Position numbers and translations under genes: made by a program. Below the pieces are notes generated by a model that was not told the DNA's origin, ran no database searches, and saw only the letters and a program-made list of their open reading frames with translations. A stretch of DNA of 64,000 nt from Lewinellaceae bacterium (GTDB lineage: Bacteria > Bacteroidota > Bacteroidia > Chitinophagales > Saprospiraceae): contig JACJYL010000001.1 of assembly GCA_020636105.1 (NCBI GenBank), positions 1,178,001 through 1,242,000 of the forward strand. The letters run 5' to 3'. The first letter of the stretch is position 1. Each line of letters opens with the position of its first letter. Of the stretch, positions 45,706 to 55,000 are shown one piece after another.

Positions 45706-46986
45706 TCACATGACCGTTTTTCTAAAATTTTCAAAAATCCATTCGATGAATCGTTTCTTTTCGGTGATGATTTCTGCGGTTCCCGTCATTTCGGGGCTGG
45801 GTTCGATGGTCCTGTTCGTAGTAGTAACCAGGCCGTTAGGAAAGGAAATTTCTGCGGGGACGCTGTTATTGTGAGGCACCTTGCCCTTGTAGATGACCTC
45901 CCCGATGACGGCTCCAAAAGCTTCAAACGGGTAACTTTTAAACTTCACCACCACTCTTTGCCCTGTTTTCACCTTTCCTGACCCGTCGAGCCCGAGTTTC
46001 ACCCTGCCGATAATGCCATCTTCCTTGATGGGCAAAACTACGGCCAGTTCTGTTTCATTTGGAATATATTGATCCTTGCCCAGGGTTTGATTGGTAATCA
46101 AAACGACTCCGTCCATGGGAGAGACGATCAGGAATTCCTTTCGCCAGTCCTCAATGCCTCGTTGTAGTTTAAGGAAAGTTTCCTTCAATTCTGATGAGGC
46201 TGTGCTGCTATTGATTTCGGAGCCGGTTTGGTAAGTACTTATTTCTTTCCTTAAAATGCTGATTTCGAATTCCTTACTTTTAATATTGGATTCAGCACTT
46301 TGAATAAGACGGTCCAGGGAAAGTAATTCTTCCTGTAATTGACGGACTCTTGCCACGGTGCTTAGTTTTTCCTGCAGTAGGTTTTGCTCCCGGATGTAAC
46401 GTTCATTGACGAGATTATGCTCTTTGGTGAGGTTTTCCTTTCTTCTTTTCTCGAATTCAATACTGCTTTCAGCCTTGGAGATTTGTTTTCGCAACTGACT
46501 GATACTCAAATCCTCTAACCTGGACCTTCCCGAATGGTTCAACGCCTCTTGTTTTTCAACAAAAGCATAAAATAAATCCTGGACTTCGCCAAGCAATAGG
46601 TCTTTTGGCGGTTTAAAAGCCAGTAACGAAGAATCTTCGGTGTTTTTAACGCTGAGCATCTGGTCTTCGAGGCTGAGTACATCTTCAAACTGCGCTTTGC
46701 TCTTTAAGACCATCAGCACCTGGCTGGCTTTGACGGTATCTTCGTTTTTAATCAAAACTTCATCAATGAACCCGGATTTTTCGGTAACGAGTTTCCTCGG
46801 CGGTTCTTTAGAGGATACGACGATATCCGTCCGCACCACATCGGGATACCTGTAGAAATAACTCCCCCACCCCAACATCAACAGGGCCAGCAAACCAAGT
46901 ATTGTCCCCCAGCGAACCAGCCAGCCGGGAGGAGTCCCCAGGATTTCCTGCACCTCATCACTCCGTATTTCTATATCTGAAGCCAT
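45706..46986 (-). CDS. HlyD-family membrane fusion protein
   Basis: 426 residues. An N-terminal cytoplasmic segment leads to one membrane helix (about 24-46, GTILGLLALLMLGWGSYFY) and a long periplasmic coiled coil (about 150-260) flanked by lipoyl/barrel halves (for example VVSPMDGVVL and the C-terminal VVVKFKSYPFEAFGAVIGEV). It links the C39 ABC exporter to the outer membrane pore. The operon order, with exporter, small membrane gene and this gene, is that of bacteriocin/peptide exporters. Confidence 0.92.
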   Translation of the reverse strand: MASDIEIRSDEVQEILGTPPGWLVRWGTILGLLALLMLGWGSYFYRYPDVVRTDIVVSSKEPPRKLVTEKSGFIDEVLIKNEDTVKASQVLMVLKSKAQFEDVLSLEDQMLSVKNTEDSSLLAFKPPKDLLLGEVQDLFYAFVEKQEALNHSGRSRLEDLSISQLRKQISKAESSIEFEKRRKENLTKEHNLVNERYIREQNLLQEKLSTVARVRQLQEELLSLDRLIQSAESNIKSKEFEISILRKEISTYQTGSEINSSTASSELKETFLKLQRGIEDWRKEFLIVSPMDGVVLITNQTLGKDQYIPNETELAVVLPIKEDGIIGRVKLGLDGSGKVKTGQRVVVKFKSYPFEAFGAVIGEVIYKGKVPHNNSVPAEISFPNGLVTTTNRTIEPSPEMTGTAEIITEKKRFIEWIFENFRKTVM

Positions 46987-47016
46987 TGATAATATTTTTT
47001 TCTACGTGAAAATGAA

Positions 47017-47319
47017 TCACAACTCGGCATCGAGAATATCCTCGGAATCCAAAACATCATTCGATTCATTCACTGCAGCAGGCGCATTTACTGCAATCGT
47101 ATAACTAATATAGGCACCTAACGCCGCTCCTAAAAGGGCAAACAGGTACAACATCCCCCCCTCTCCGTAAATCATGGCCCCTATTACTGACCCGGTAATC
47201 TCCAAGCCAAGCCACAATGCCACCATAATAACAATGTATTTCGTGGCTTTTAATCCTTTAGCTTCGACAATTTTTTTAATTTCCTTCCCAAGGAAAACTG
47301 CCGCAATAATTTCTAACAT
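47017..47319 (-). CDS. Small membrane protein between ABC exporter and HlyD
   Basis: 100 residues with three membrane helices (about 1-15, 28-48 and 53-75) and an acidic C-terminal tail (SNDVLDSEDILDAEL). It begins 55 bases after the ABC exporter gene and ends 30 bases before the HlyD gene in the same operon. It lacks a double-glycine leader, so it is not an obvious substrate of the peptidase. An immunity or accessory role would be inferred only from position. Confidence 0.72.
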   Translation of the reverse strand: MLEIIAAVFLGKEIKKIVEAKGLKATKYIVIMVALWLGLEITGSVIGAMIYGEGGMLYLFALLGAALGAYISYTIAVNAPAAVNESNDVLDSEDILDAEL

Positions 47320-47374
47320 CTTGCAAAAATTTATTGGTTGATCACTTTATTCCTAATTTCTTTTGAGCACTTGC

Positions 47375-49564
47375 TTATGCCCCAAGTTCCAACTGGTTTT
47401 TCACCAAATGATAATACGTACCCCGTAAATAAGAGAGTTCTTCGTGCGTACCCTGTTCCACAATTTCGCCCCCATCGATCACAATAATGTTATCTGCTTT
47501 TTTAACCGTACTCAGTCTGTGTGCCACTACCACTACCGTACGTCCTGCAAAAAACTCTTCCAGGCCTTCCATCACGATCAATTCATTATAAGCGTCGAGG
47601 GAAGAGGTTGCTTCATCAAAGAAAATATAATCAGGATTTTTATAAACCGCTCTGGCAATAAGAATACGTTGTTTTTGTCCCTGGCTCAATCCTAATCCTT
47701 CCTGTCCGATTTTAGTATTGTATCCCAGTGGAAGCGTTTCTATAAAAGTCTGAATATTAGCAACTTTAACGGCTTTTAGCAACATTAATTTATCAACGAT
47801 ATCATCTCCAAGGGCGATATTCTTGGCAATGGTATCATTGAAAATATACCCATCCTGCATAACTACGCCACATTTGCTCCGCCAAAGACTACTGTATACA
47901 TTACTGAGGTTGATATCCCCAACCCTGATCGTCCCCTCCGTAGGTTGATAAAAGTTGAGCAATAATTTCAACACAGTGGTTTTACCGCTACCGCTGGCCC
48001 CGACAATTGCGGTTGTTTCTCCTTTAGGAATGGTAAAATCGACATTATTGAGGACCATTTGCGATTGAGGCCCATTATATTGGAAGGAAACATTTTCGAA
48101 TTTGAGGTCGCCTGTTTCCGGCAAAATGGTAATTTTTTCCTCTATTTTTTCTTCATCCTCTTTGGTATGGATTTCATTCATGCGCTCGAGGCTGATTTTA
48201 GCCTCCTGGAGCGTTCCAATGAAAACGACAAATTGGTTGAGGGGAGTGTTCAACTGGGCAATGATATATTGAATGGCCACCAACATTCCAAGGGACATGT
48301 TCCCTTTCAACACCCCTAAAACGACAATAAAGGTGATCAGAATATTTTTAGTCTCGTTGATAAACCGGGCGCCGGTCTGCTGCCATTGTTCAATGGTTAA
48401 GGAAGCAATTCCGGTTCGGAACAACCTTGCCTGATTGCGTTCCCAGGCCCATCGTTTTTGTTTTTCTGCATTATGCAATTTCACCTCCTGCATCCCATTG
48501 ATCAATTCGATCAGTTGTCCTTGTGATTCAGAGGATTGGTCAAATCGCTTATAATCCAGTTCCCTTCGCCTTTGTTGTGAAATAATCACCCAGGCGAGGT
48601 TCATAAGGGTACCCAGGAGGAAAACGCCAAAAACGACGGTATCCCAGACAAAAAGCACAATGAGGAAGGTTAAAAAATTGAACAAGGAAAAGACAGAAAC
48701 CAGGCTGGTGGAAGTCAGAAATCGCTGTACCCGCTCGTGGTCGGCAATTCGTTGCATCAGGTCGCCGGTCATCTTGGAATCGAAAAAACGAATGGGAAGT
48801 TTGGTGAGTTTGATCAAAAAATCACTGATCAGGCTCATATTCACCCGGACACCGATATGCAGTAATATCCACCGTCGAAAAGATTCCACGCCCAATTGGG
48901 TGATGAATAAAAGAAACTGCGCCAGGATGACCAGGGACACAAATGAAAAGTCTACTTTGAAAATCCCTACATCTACAAGGGATTTGATGAGGAAGGGAAA
49001 TATGAGCTGAACTACGCTGCCCACAAGCAATCCGGCCGCCAACTGTATGATCAGCGCCCTGTATTTTCCCAGGTAAGAGGCCAGGTAACCAAATCCTGAT
49101 TTATTGATCTCTTCACCGTCTCGCCGGTAAAACTCAGGAGTGGTTTCGAGCAATAACAATACCCCAAGATCCTCCCCGTCTTCAGTGGTGCTAATCCAGC
49201 TTTGGAGAAATTCCTCCCTGGTCAGTTTGAATTTGCCGGCCATGGGATCGGCGATCCAGACGAATTTATTATTGGTCTTGTAAACCACCACAAAATGTTC
49301 CTGTTTCCAGTGAGCAATGCAAGGTAAAGGAATATCTTTGGATAGTCGGTCGAAGCTGGTCTGTACCGCCAGGGATTGCAGCCCGATATGCTCGGCCGCA
49401 TCGCTGATGCCAAGCAAAGTAACCCCCTGTTTCCCCATGTACGTGAGTTCCCGGAGATAATCAAGGGAATAATACCTGCCAAAGTACCTGGCGACCATCC
49501 TCAGGCAGGTAGCCCCACAGTCCATTGCATCAAGCTGCTGGTAAAATGGGAAAATTTTGGGCAT
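47375..49564 (-). CDS. C39 peptidase-containing bacteriocin ABC exporter
   Basis: 729 residues. The N-terminal C39 cysteine peptidase has Gln10 and Cys16 (QLDAMDCGATC), His90 (KQEHFVVVY) and Asp106 (IADPMAG); six membrane helices span about 165-450; the ATPase has Walker A VGASGSGKTT (521-530), the LSQGQKQR signature (about 627-634) and FDEATSSLD (about 651-659). It cleaves double-glycine leaders and exports the product. No clear leader-peptide gene is seen near it. The divergent glycosyltransferase gene is 454 bases away. Confidence 0.93.
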   Translation of the reverse strand: MPKIFPFYQQLDAMDCGATCLRMVARYFGRYYSLDYLRELTYMGKQGVTLLGISDAAEHIGLQSLAVQTSFDRLSKDIPLPCIAHWKQEHFVVVYKTNNKFVWIADPMAGKFKLTREEFLQSWISTTEDGEDLGVLLLLETTPEFYRRDGEEINKSGFGYLASYLGKYRALIIQLAAGLLVGSVVQLIFPFLIKSLVDVGIFKVDFSFVSLVILAQFLLFITQLGVESFRRWILLHIGVRVNMSLISDFLIKLTKLPIRFFDSKMTGDLMQRIADHERVQRFLTSTSLVSVFSLFNFLTFLIVLFVWDTVVFGVFLLGTLMNLAWVIISQQRRRELDYKRFDQSSESQGQLIELINGMQEVKLHNAEKQKRWAWERNQARLFRTGIASLTIEQWQQTGARFINETKNILITFIVVLGVLKGNMSLGMLVAIQYIIAQLNTPLNQFVVFIGTLQEAKISLERMNEIHTKEDEEKIEEKITILPETGDLKFENVSFQYNGPQSQMVLNNVDFTIPKGETTAIVGASGSGKTTVLKLLLNFYQPTEGTIRVGDINLSNVYSSLWRSKCGVVMQDGYIFNDTIAKNIALGDDIVDKLMLLKAVKVANIQTFIETLPLGYNTKIGQEGLGLSQGQKQRILIARAVYKNPDYIFFDEATSSLDAYNELIVMEGLEEFFAGRTVVVVAHRLSTVKKADNIIVIDGGEIVEQGTHEELSYLRGTYYHLVKNQLELGA

Positions 49565-50018
49565 ATCCTACTAATTAAGTTCACTGCTGTTTCAGGTTGG
49601 CGCTGTTATCCCCAACCCCTAAAGTTTTCCATTAGACTTCATTCCACAGCAAATGTCACTGTTTTGATGTCTTCTGATTGAAAGGCCCGGACAACGTCCA
49701 TCAGGCTTTTTGTTTTTTCTCAATAGTATGCCTAAAAGTATGAATGATCTGAAACCAAACACTTCAATTCCAGATTTGTTTTTGCTGATTCACAATCTGT
49801 AAATCAAGTGATTAAAAATAATCAACATTAAAGTTACTAATTAAAATACAAACTTTAACTTTTTTGCTGCAATTATAACCATTTCAAGGTCTTCTGTCCA
49901 ATATTTTAAAAGAAATAACTGCGAATAGAGTGTAAAGCGTTTTACCTTTAGGCGATCAAACAATTTTGAAAATTTCTTTTTGGGAAAGATTCATCATGAA
50001 AATTGTATCTGAACGCAT
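49565..50018. other. Divergent intergenic region, no gene seen
   Basis: 454 AT-rich bases between the divergent ABC exporter and glycosyltransferase genes. No frame above chance length with family features and no structured RNA were recognised. It should carry both promoters. Confidence 0.45.
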
Positions 50019-50972
50019 ATGCACAATAGTTTTATTTCAGTAGTCAGCGTCATCAATTCCCCTTGGGAAAAGAGCAAGGTTCCCGAATTGCTTGAAAACG
50101 TTTATAAGGTATGCAAACCTGCATTCAGTGATTTTGAAATCATCCTGGTCAACAATATTACCGGAGAATCCATCGACCCTTTGATCGATCCGCTGCAAGA
50201 AGACCTCAAACACCAGGTATCCTTAATCAACTTATCGAACCACGTAAACCGAAATAACGCAATGTTGGCAGGGCTGGACCGCTCCAACGGGGATTACACG
50301 GTCATTTTCGACATAGACACCTACGATCATCCCGAAGTCATCTCCCAACTTTTTGAAAAGACCCGGGAACATTTTGACGTCGTTTACCTGAGAGCTGCCG
50401 ACCGAAAAATAAAATTGCAGCACCGCATTTTTTATCGCATCTTTTACTACATCATCCGCAATTATTCCCAACTCAAAATTGACGAAAAAGCACTCAATGT
50501 GCGCATCATTTCCCGAAGAGCGTTGAATTCACTCCTCCGCCTGCGGGAAAATTTGCGCTACATGAAAGCCATTTACTCCATCGTAGGATTTAAAACGACC
50601 TTTATTGAGTCCGAAATACCGCTGCAGGATGAAAACGAACCCTTTTCCGAAAGATTCAAAACCCTACTGGTGGCCGTTTCCTCTTTCACGACTTTTTTGA
50701 GGGCTACTTTGTTGAGAATATTTTTGTTCTCCATCGTTTTCCTGATGGCCGTTATTGGGAATGCGCTGAAGGTGAAATTTACCGGTATTGATGTCTTTGG
50801 CATTCCCAGTGAAAATGCAATCACCGGCTGGACCTTCCTGGTCGTGCTGATGTCCGTCTTTTTTGCCATCACCTGCCTGAACCTTTACATCATGTCCATT
50901 TACCTTTCCAATATTTACAACGAGATCAAACAGCGGCCTTTGTACCTCATTGAGTCGATCAAAAGGTTTTGA
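50019..50972 (+). CDS. Family-2 glycosyltransferase with two C-terminal helices
   Basis: 317 residues. The GT-A fold begins ISVVSVINSPWEK and carries DFEIILVNN (about 39-47), NHVNRNNAMLAGL (about 75-87) and the metal-binding FDIDTYDHPE (about 97-106). Two membrane helices at about 235-255 and 270-295 resemble the dolichol/undecaprenyl-phosphate-mannosyltransferase (DPM/ArnC-like) branch. It probably transfers a sugar to undecaprenyl phosphate or a lipid carrier. The sugar is unknown. Confidence 0.9.
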   Translation: MHNSFISVVSVINSPWEKSKVPELLENVYKVCKPAFSDFEIILVNNITGESIDPLIDPLQEDLKHQVSLINLSNHVNRNNAMLAGLDRSNGDYTVIFDIDTYDHPEVISQLFEKTREHFDVVYLRAADRKIKLQHRIFYRIFYYIIRNYSQLKIDEKALNVRIISRRALNSLLRLRENLRYMKAIYSIVGFKTTFIESEIPLQDENEPFSERFKTLLVAVSSFTTFLRATLLRIFLFSIVFLMAVIGNALKVKFTGIDVFGIPSENAITGWTFLVVLMSVFFAITCLNLYIMSIYLSNIYNEIKQRPLYLIESIKRF

Positions 50973-50993
50973 ACTATTGAAGCAGCAGTTTAC

Positions 50994-51503
50994 CTAAATA
51001 ACTTCCTTCAATTTTTCATAATATCCCAGGTACTCGACTAAAAATGGAATCAAGCCTTTCTCTTTATTTCCGGAAACGAAAATAGAATCGAGTTTTTCCA
51101 CCTGTAAAGCCGAAAGATAATAATCAGGCACCAACTGCTGCTGGATTAATTCAACTACCTTCCTTTTCCCAAAAAACGCCGGATGATCAAATAATAAATG
51201 TGGATAATGAATAATGGCCAAAAAATCAAATTCGCGGTTCAATGACTCCATATCCGCCCAATTTCCTGTCATTAATACCATATTTGAAGCGTATTTTGAC
51301 CATTCACTTATCCGTTCCATTACGCCGTAATCAAACAGGAAATAATAGTTTTCAGGAACCAGCTTTTCGGCATCAGAATAAATCCTGGCTTCATGCCCTG
51401 TAAGCTCGCGTATGGCTTGTTGAATGGCAGAAACCTTAAAAAAAGTTTCCCGCTTTTCAGGGTCTGAATTTTCGTCAGGAGAAAAAACAAGATCAATTTT
51501 CAT
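50994..51503 (-). CDS. Putative immunity protein, copy 2
   Basis: 169 residues, soluble. It aligns loosely along its whole length with the 163-residue gene upstream: AIRELTGHEARIYSDAEKLV followed by PENYYFLFDYG here versus EIFKETGQMPLVLY then LPDGFYIAINSEG there, and the C-termini both read a short FLVEY/LLVQY segment. It follows a 39-base copy of the toxin tail by 24 bases. This is the expected place for an older or spare immunity gene. No known immunity family is recognised. Confidence 0.7.
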   Translation of the reverse strand: MKIDLVFSPDENSDPEKRETFFKVSAIQQAIRELTGHEARIYSDAEKLVPENYYFLFDYGVMERISEWSKYASNMVLMTGNWADMESLNREFDFLAIIHYPHLLFDHPAFFGKRKVVELIQQQLVPDYYLSALQVEKLDSIFVSGNKEKGLIPFLVEYLGYYEKLKEVI

Positions 51504-51527
51504 TTGTTTAAAAATTTATTAATGTTT

Positions 51528-51566
51528 TTAAAATGGTTCTAAGGTAAAAAGTATATCAAAATTAAC
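51528..51566 (-). repeat. Orphan copy of the toxin 3' end
   Basis: These 39 bases are identical to 52056-52094, the last 12 codons plus stop of the complete toxin (VNFDILFTLEPF-stop). This copy starts inside the stop codon of the first immunity gene and is not part of any intact gene. It is a footprint of recombination or duplication at the toxin tip and links the second immunity gene to a lost toxin variant or a tandem duplication. Confidence 0.93.
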
Positions 51567-52053
51567 CAACATCGTTCCGGGTTTTGAAATATTGAACAAG
51601 CAGCTTGCCTAAAGAACTTCCTTCTTCCTTGCGAAAATACACCAATTGCTTTCCGTCTGGAAATTTGAACCGACCTAATTCCTTTCCCTGCATTTTTTCT
51701 ACCCACTCCGGATGACCGTATATTGCCGGGTTTTCACTTGACAGCTGCCTCAGATCAAATGCGCCTAAAAATGATGTTGCCACGCCGTCGAATTCATAAA
51801 TATCCATGGACATACAAAGCAAAACCACCTTTTCTATTAATGGCCCCAGTTTATCGCGCAAATAATTTCCCTCACTGTTAATGGCAATGTAAAACCCATC
51901 AGGGAGCGGCATTTCCGGTTTGTAAAGGACGAGAGGCATTTGCCCTGTTTCCTTAAAAATTTCCTCCCGCAGCTTTTCTATCTCAAATATTTTCTTCAAT
52001 TGAGGCAGGTTGTTGTCCTCTGTGACATCATAAAGAAGTATTCCTAAATTCAT
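51562..52053 (-). CDS. Putative immunity protein, copy 1
   Basis: 163 residues starting 2 bases after the stop of the complete toxin, the classic place for a cognate immunity gene. It is soluble, no signal peptide. It is a distant homologue of the 169-residue gene behind it. Its own stop codon lies within the orphan toxin tail. Function as immunity is inferred from position and pairing, not from a known family. Confidence 0.72.
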   Translation of the reverse strand: MNLGILLYDVTEDNNLPQLKKIFEIEKLREEIFKETGQMPLVLYKPEMPLPDGFYIAINSEGNYLRDKLGPLIEKVVLLCMSMDIYEFDGVATSFLGAFDLRQLSSENPAIYGHPEWVEKMQGKELGRFKFPDGKQLVYFRKEEGSSLGKLLVQYFKTRNDVG

Positions 52054-52055
52054 TG

Positions 52056-55000
52056 TTAAAATGGTTCTAAGGTAAAAAGTATATCAAAATTAACATAAAT
52101 CTGATCACTCCAATCAAACCCATATTCATCCAGAAGTTCCTGGGTCATTTCAGTAATTTGGTAATTTATCAATGCCTGCTCAGGGGTAATCAATTTGACA
52201 TTGAGGTTCGTTCCGATTCCTGCTTCAGATATCCTATATCCTGCCTGTTTCAAAGTTGAGACAGCATAATCCACAGAAGACACTTCGAGAATTTCAGCCC
52301 CAAATTGGGTCAGGTCGGCCAAATTGCTTTCATTCATACGCTTGGTAACCTCCAACATCGTCCTGGCATTCTGAATCATACTCATTTTACTATTCGTAAG
52401 CGATCCATCAGGAATCCCCATCATCTTCATCTGACGTAAGGAAGCAAACATCTGAGTTGGAATCCCCTTACCTTCCACTAATGGAACCTGGCCATTATCC
52501 AACCACGGGGGAGCATCCCTGATAAACCCCACCTTAAAAGTAAATAAATTTTGAGATGCATCGTAGGACCTTTCAAAAATTCCTGGTTTAATTCCAATGT
52601 CGGGTGCTACATACGTTAAAATACCATTTCCAATCACTACATCACTCAGCTTTCCTCCTAAATCATCTTCAACAGATATTTCATCATACAAACCTCTTAC
52701 CCGATGTTTAATATAATCCCCCGGTTGTCCAGGTCCTAGCAGGTCATCCACATACTCCTGCTTATTCGTTGCCAGGATATAATCGATCTGAGTATCCGTA
52801 ATGGATTCTGGATATTCATAAAGGTACTCATCGACTATGTCAAGGTTACTGGTGTTGGTGCGCATGGCCACCAGGGCATCATCTCCCTGTCCGTACAATA
52901 CATCCCATGCCTTGACAAACGTTGGCCGATCTTTAAAATAATTGAGGAGCCATACCTTTTCCTCAAGGTCTGCGAGCAAGGTTTTGGCCTTGAACATCCC
53001 GGTTTCATTAATGCCCAGTGCTTCGATTTCATTCCGGATCTCTTTCCAGCAACCAACAGCATCAATGCTTTCGCTATGTTTGGCCATCAGGGCGTAGAAT
53101 TCATCCCCGTATTGTTCCAAATGAGTGTAAAAAGCGATCTTACCCGTTTCATCCAGCGCCTGGATCGCCTCTCTTGCCGGGGCACCGAGAGCGTTGACCT
53201 TTCGCCACAACGCCACGGGTTTCATCGTCACCGAAGCATCGTCAAAAATTTGTTTGAGTACTTTGGGGTTATCGGCCATCTCCGCCAGGAATGCCTGTCG
53301 CTCGGGTTTAGGCATCACGCGGATGTGATCAAACAATTTGTCGTTTTCCAGAATCACGCGGTGCAGTTTCCGACCATCCTCCACGGTAGTGGTCACCAAT
53401 TTCTGGGCCGTGCTCCCATAGCTCGATTCAGCCAGGCCAAAGAGTTTTTTCACCCTTACCGGATCAGCGCCTTCGGCTATGGTCTGTTTGGTTACAAAAC
53501 CGATGGATGGACCGATGAACAACTTTTTACCTTGTTTTAGCGGGACTTCCACATAATTCTCCCCGATCAAAAAGAGTCCTACCCCACTGGTGGAGATGGC
53601 CGTTAATGCCCGTTCCGTGTCTTCTCCCCAAATGAGCTCAGACAACCCCACCAATAAAATGGCTCCATCTGCCACTTCCCCTATCCCCGGGATCAGGGAC
53701 AAAACATCCAGCGGATCATAAGCCAGTTCATAAAACCCTATGTCAAACACAATGCCATTGTCCTCGAGATCATTGAACTCCGTATGCCATTTTGCGGTAA
53801 AGGCGGTCTCATTCTCAAACTCAAGGATAGCGTACTTCGCCAAGTATTCTCCTCCTTTCCAGTAGGTTGGCAATTCGGGGTCCAGATACCTTTCTTTGAT
53901 CTGGTATTCGTAATTCACCAGGTCAAAACCATTGGGTGCCGACATATAAACGGCCTCGAGCTGTTCCGCCAGGGCATCACATTGGGAATAGGTGTCTTCA
54001 TCGAGATCCAGTTCCGAGAGGCAAGACGTTAGCTTTTCAGCTTCCAGGTCCAGTACGGTTTGAATTCTTTTGTCCTTGTACAAATACAAATCGTTCATAT
54101 TCATATACCCCGTCACCAGCTCCGGTTGATCCGGCGGGGTCATGTCTTCCAGAAAAAGGCGGGAAGCATAATCCTCTTCCCTGAAGTTGCCCAGCATGAG
54201 CGTAGCTCCATGTATCCGGTGAGGCTTCGGGGTATGTTTGTAAGCCAGCGTCATAAGGTCCCAAAGCATTTCGCCTTCGGCGAGTACTGCATTCACTTCC
54301 GTGTAAAAATCTTCACCGATCAGGTTAGGTGAACAGGCAATTCCCGGCATGGTCGAAGGATGATCCGTTAGGTTCACCCCCCCCACGTTCAAAATGTCTT
54401 CCCCAGGCATGAAATACGGGAAACACAACAAAACGGCTCCTTCCTCCAACTCGCTCAATCCCGATTCAATGAATAAACGGTTGGCAAAAACATTGTATTG
54501 CTGGGGAGACATCAGGAAGTCGGCCCGTTTGAAGTAGAGGTAAAATTGCAAGCCGGACTTATGGGCCAGGTAAGCCAGCTTGTCATCCAGCATGAGCATC
54601 TTCTTTTTAGTCAGCTCGCTGAAGTCTGTCGTGACGGCATTGATGATAAATTTATGTTGGGGCGTTTCCGACAAAAGGTCTGTATTCAAATTTTGGGCTT
54701 TTTTCAGGGCAATTTCCGCCGCTGCCACTGCAACGGCAGCTTCAAAGGCCTCTCCCCCATCCTGGCTTTTGAGGTGGTCAGGAATGGTTTCCCAGGGAAC
54801 GTAATGCATGCTTTCAAAATTCAGCTGATCTACCAGGGGGACGTAAGCGGGGTCTAAGTTTCCATTCATAAATTCAGTAAAACCCTCCACATTATGGCGT
54901 ACGGAGGTTTCACGTGAATTGAGGCTGTTATAGGTTCGATGGTTCCGGACAAAATCCACATACTCAAACAACTCCTCCTTATCTGCAAAAGCGTTCATAT

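Noticed and set aside
47017..47319. Bacteriocin precursor
   Set aside because: The small protein has three membrane helices and no double-glycine leader.
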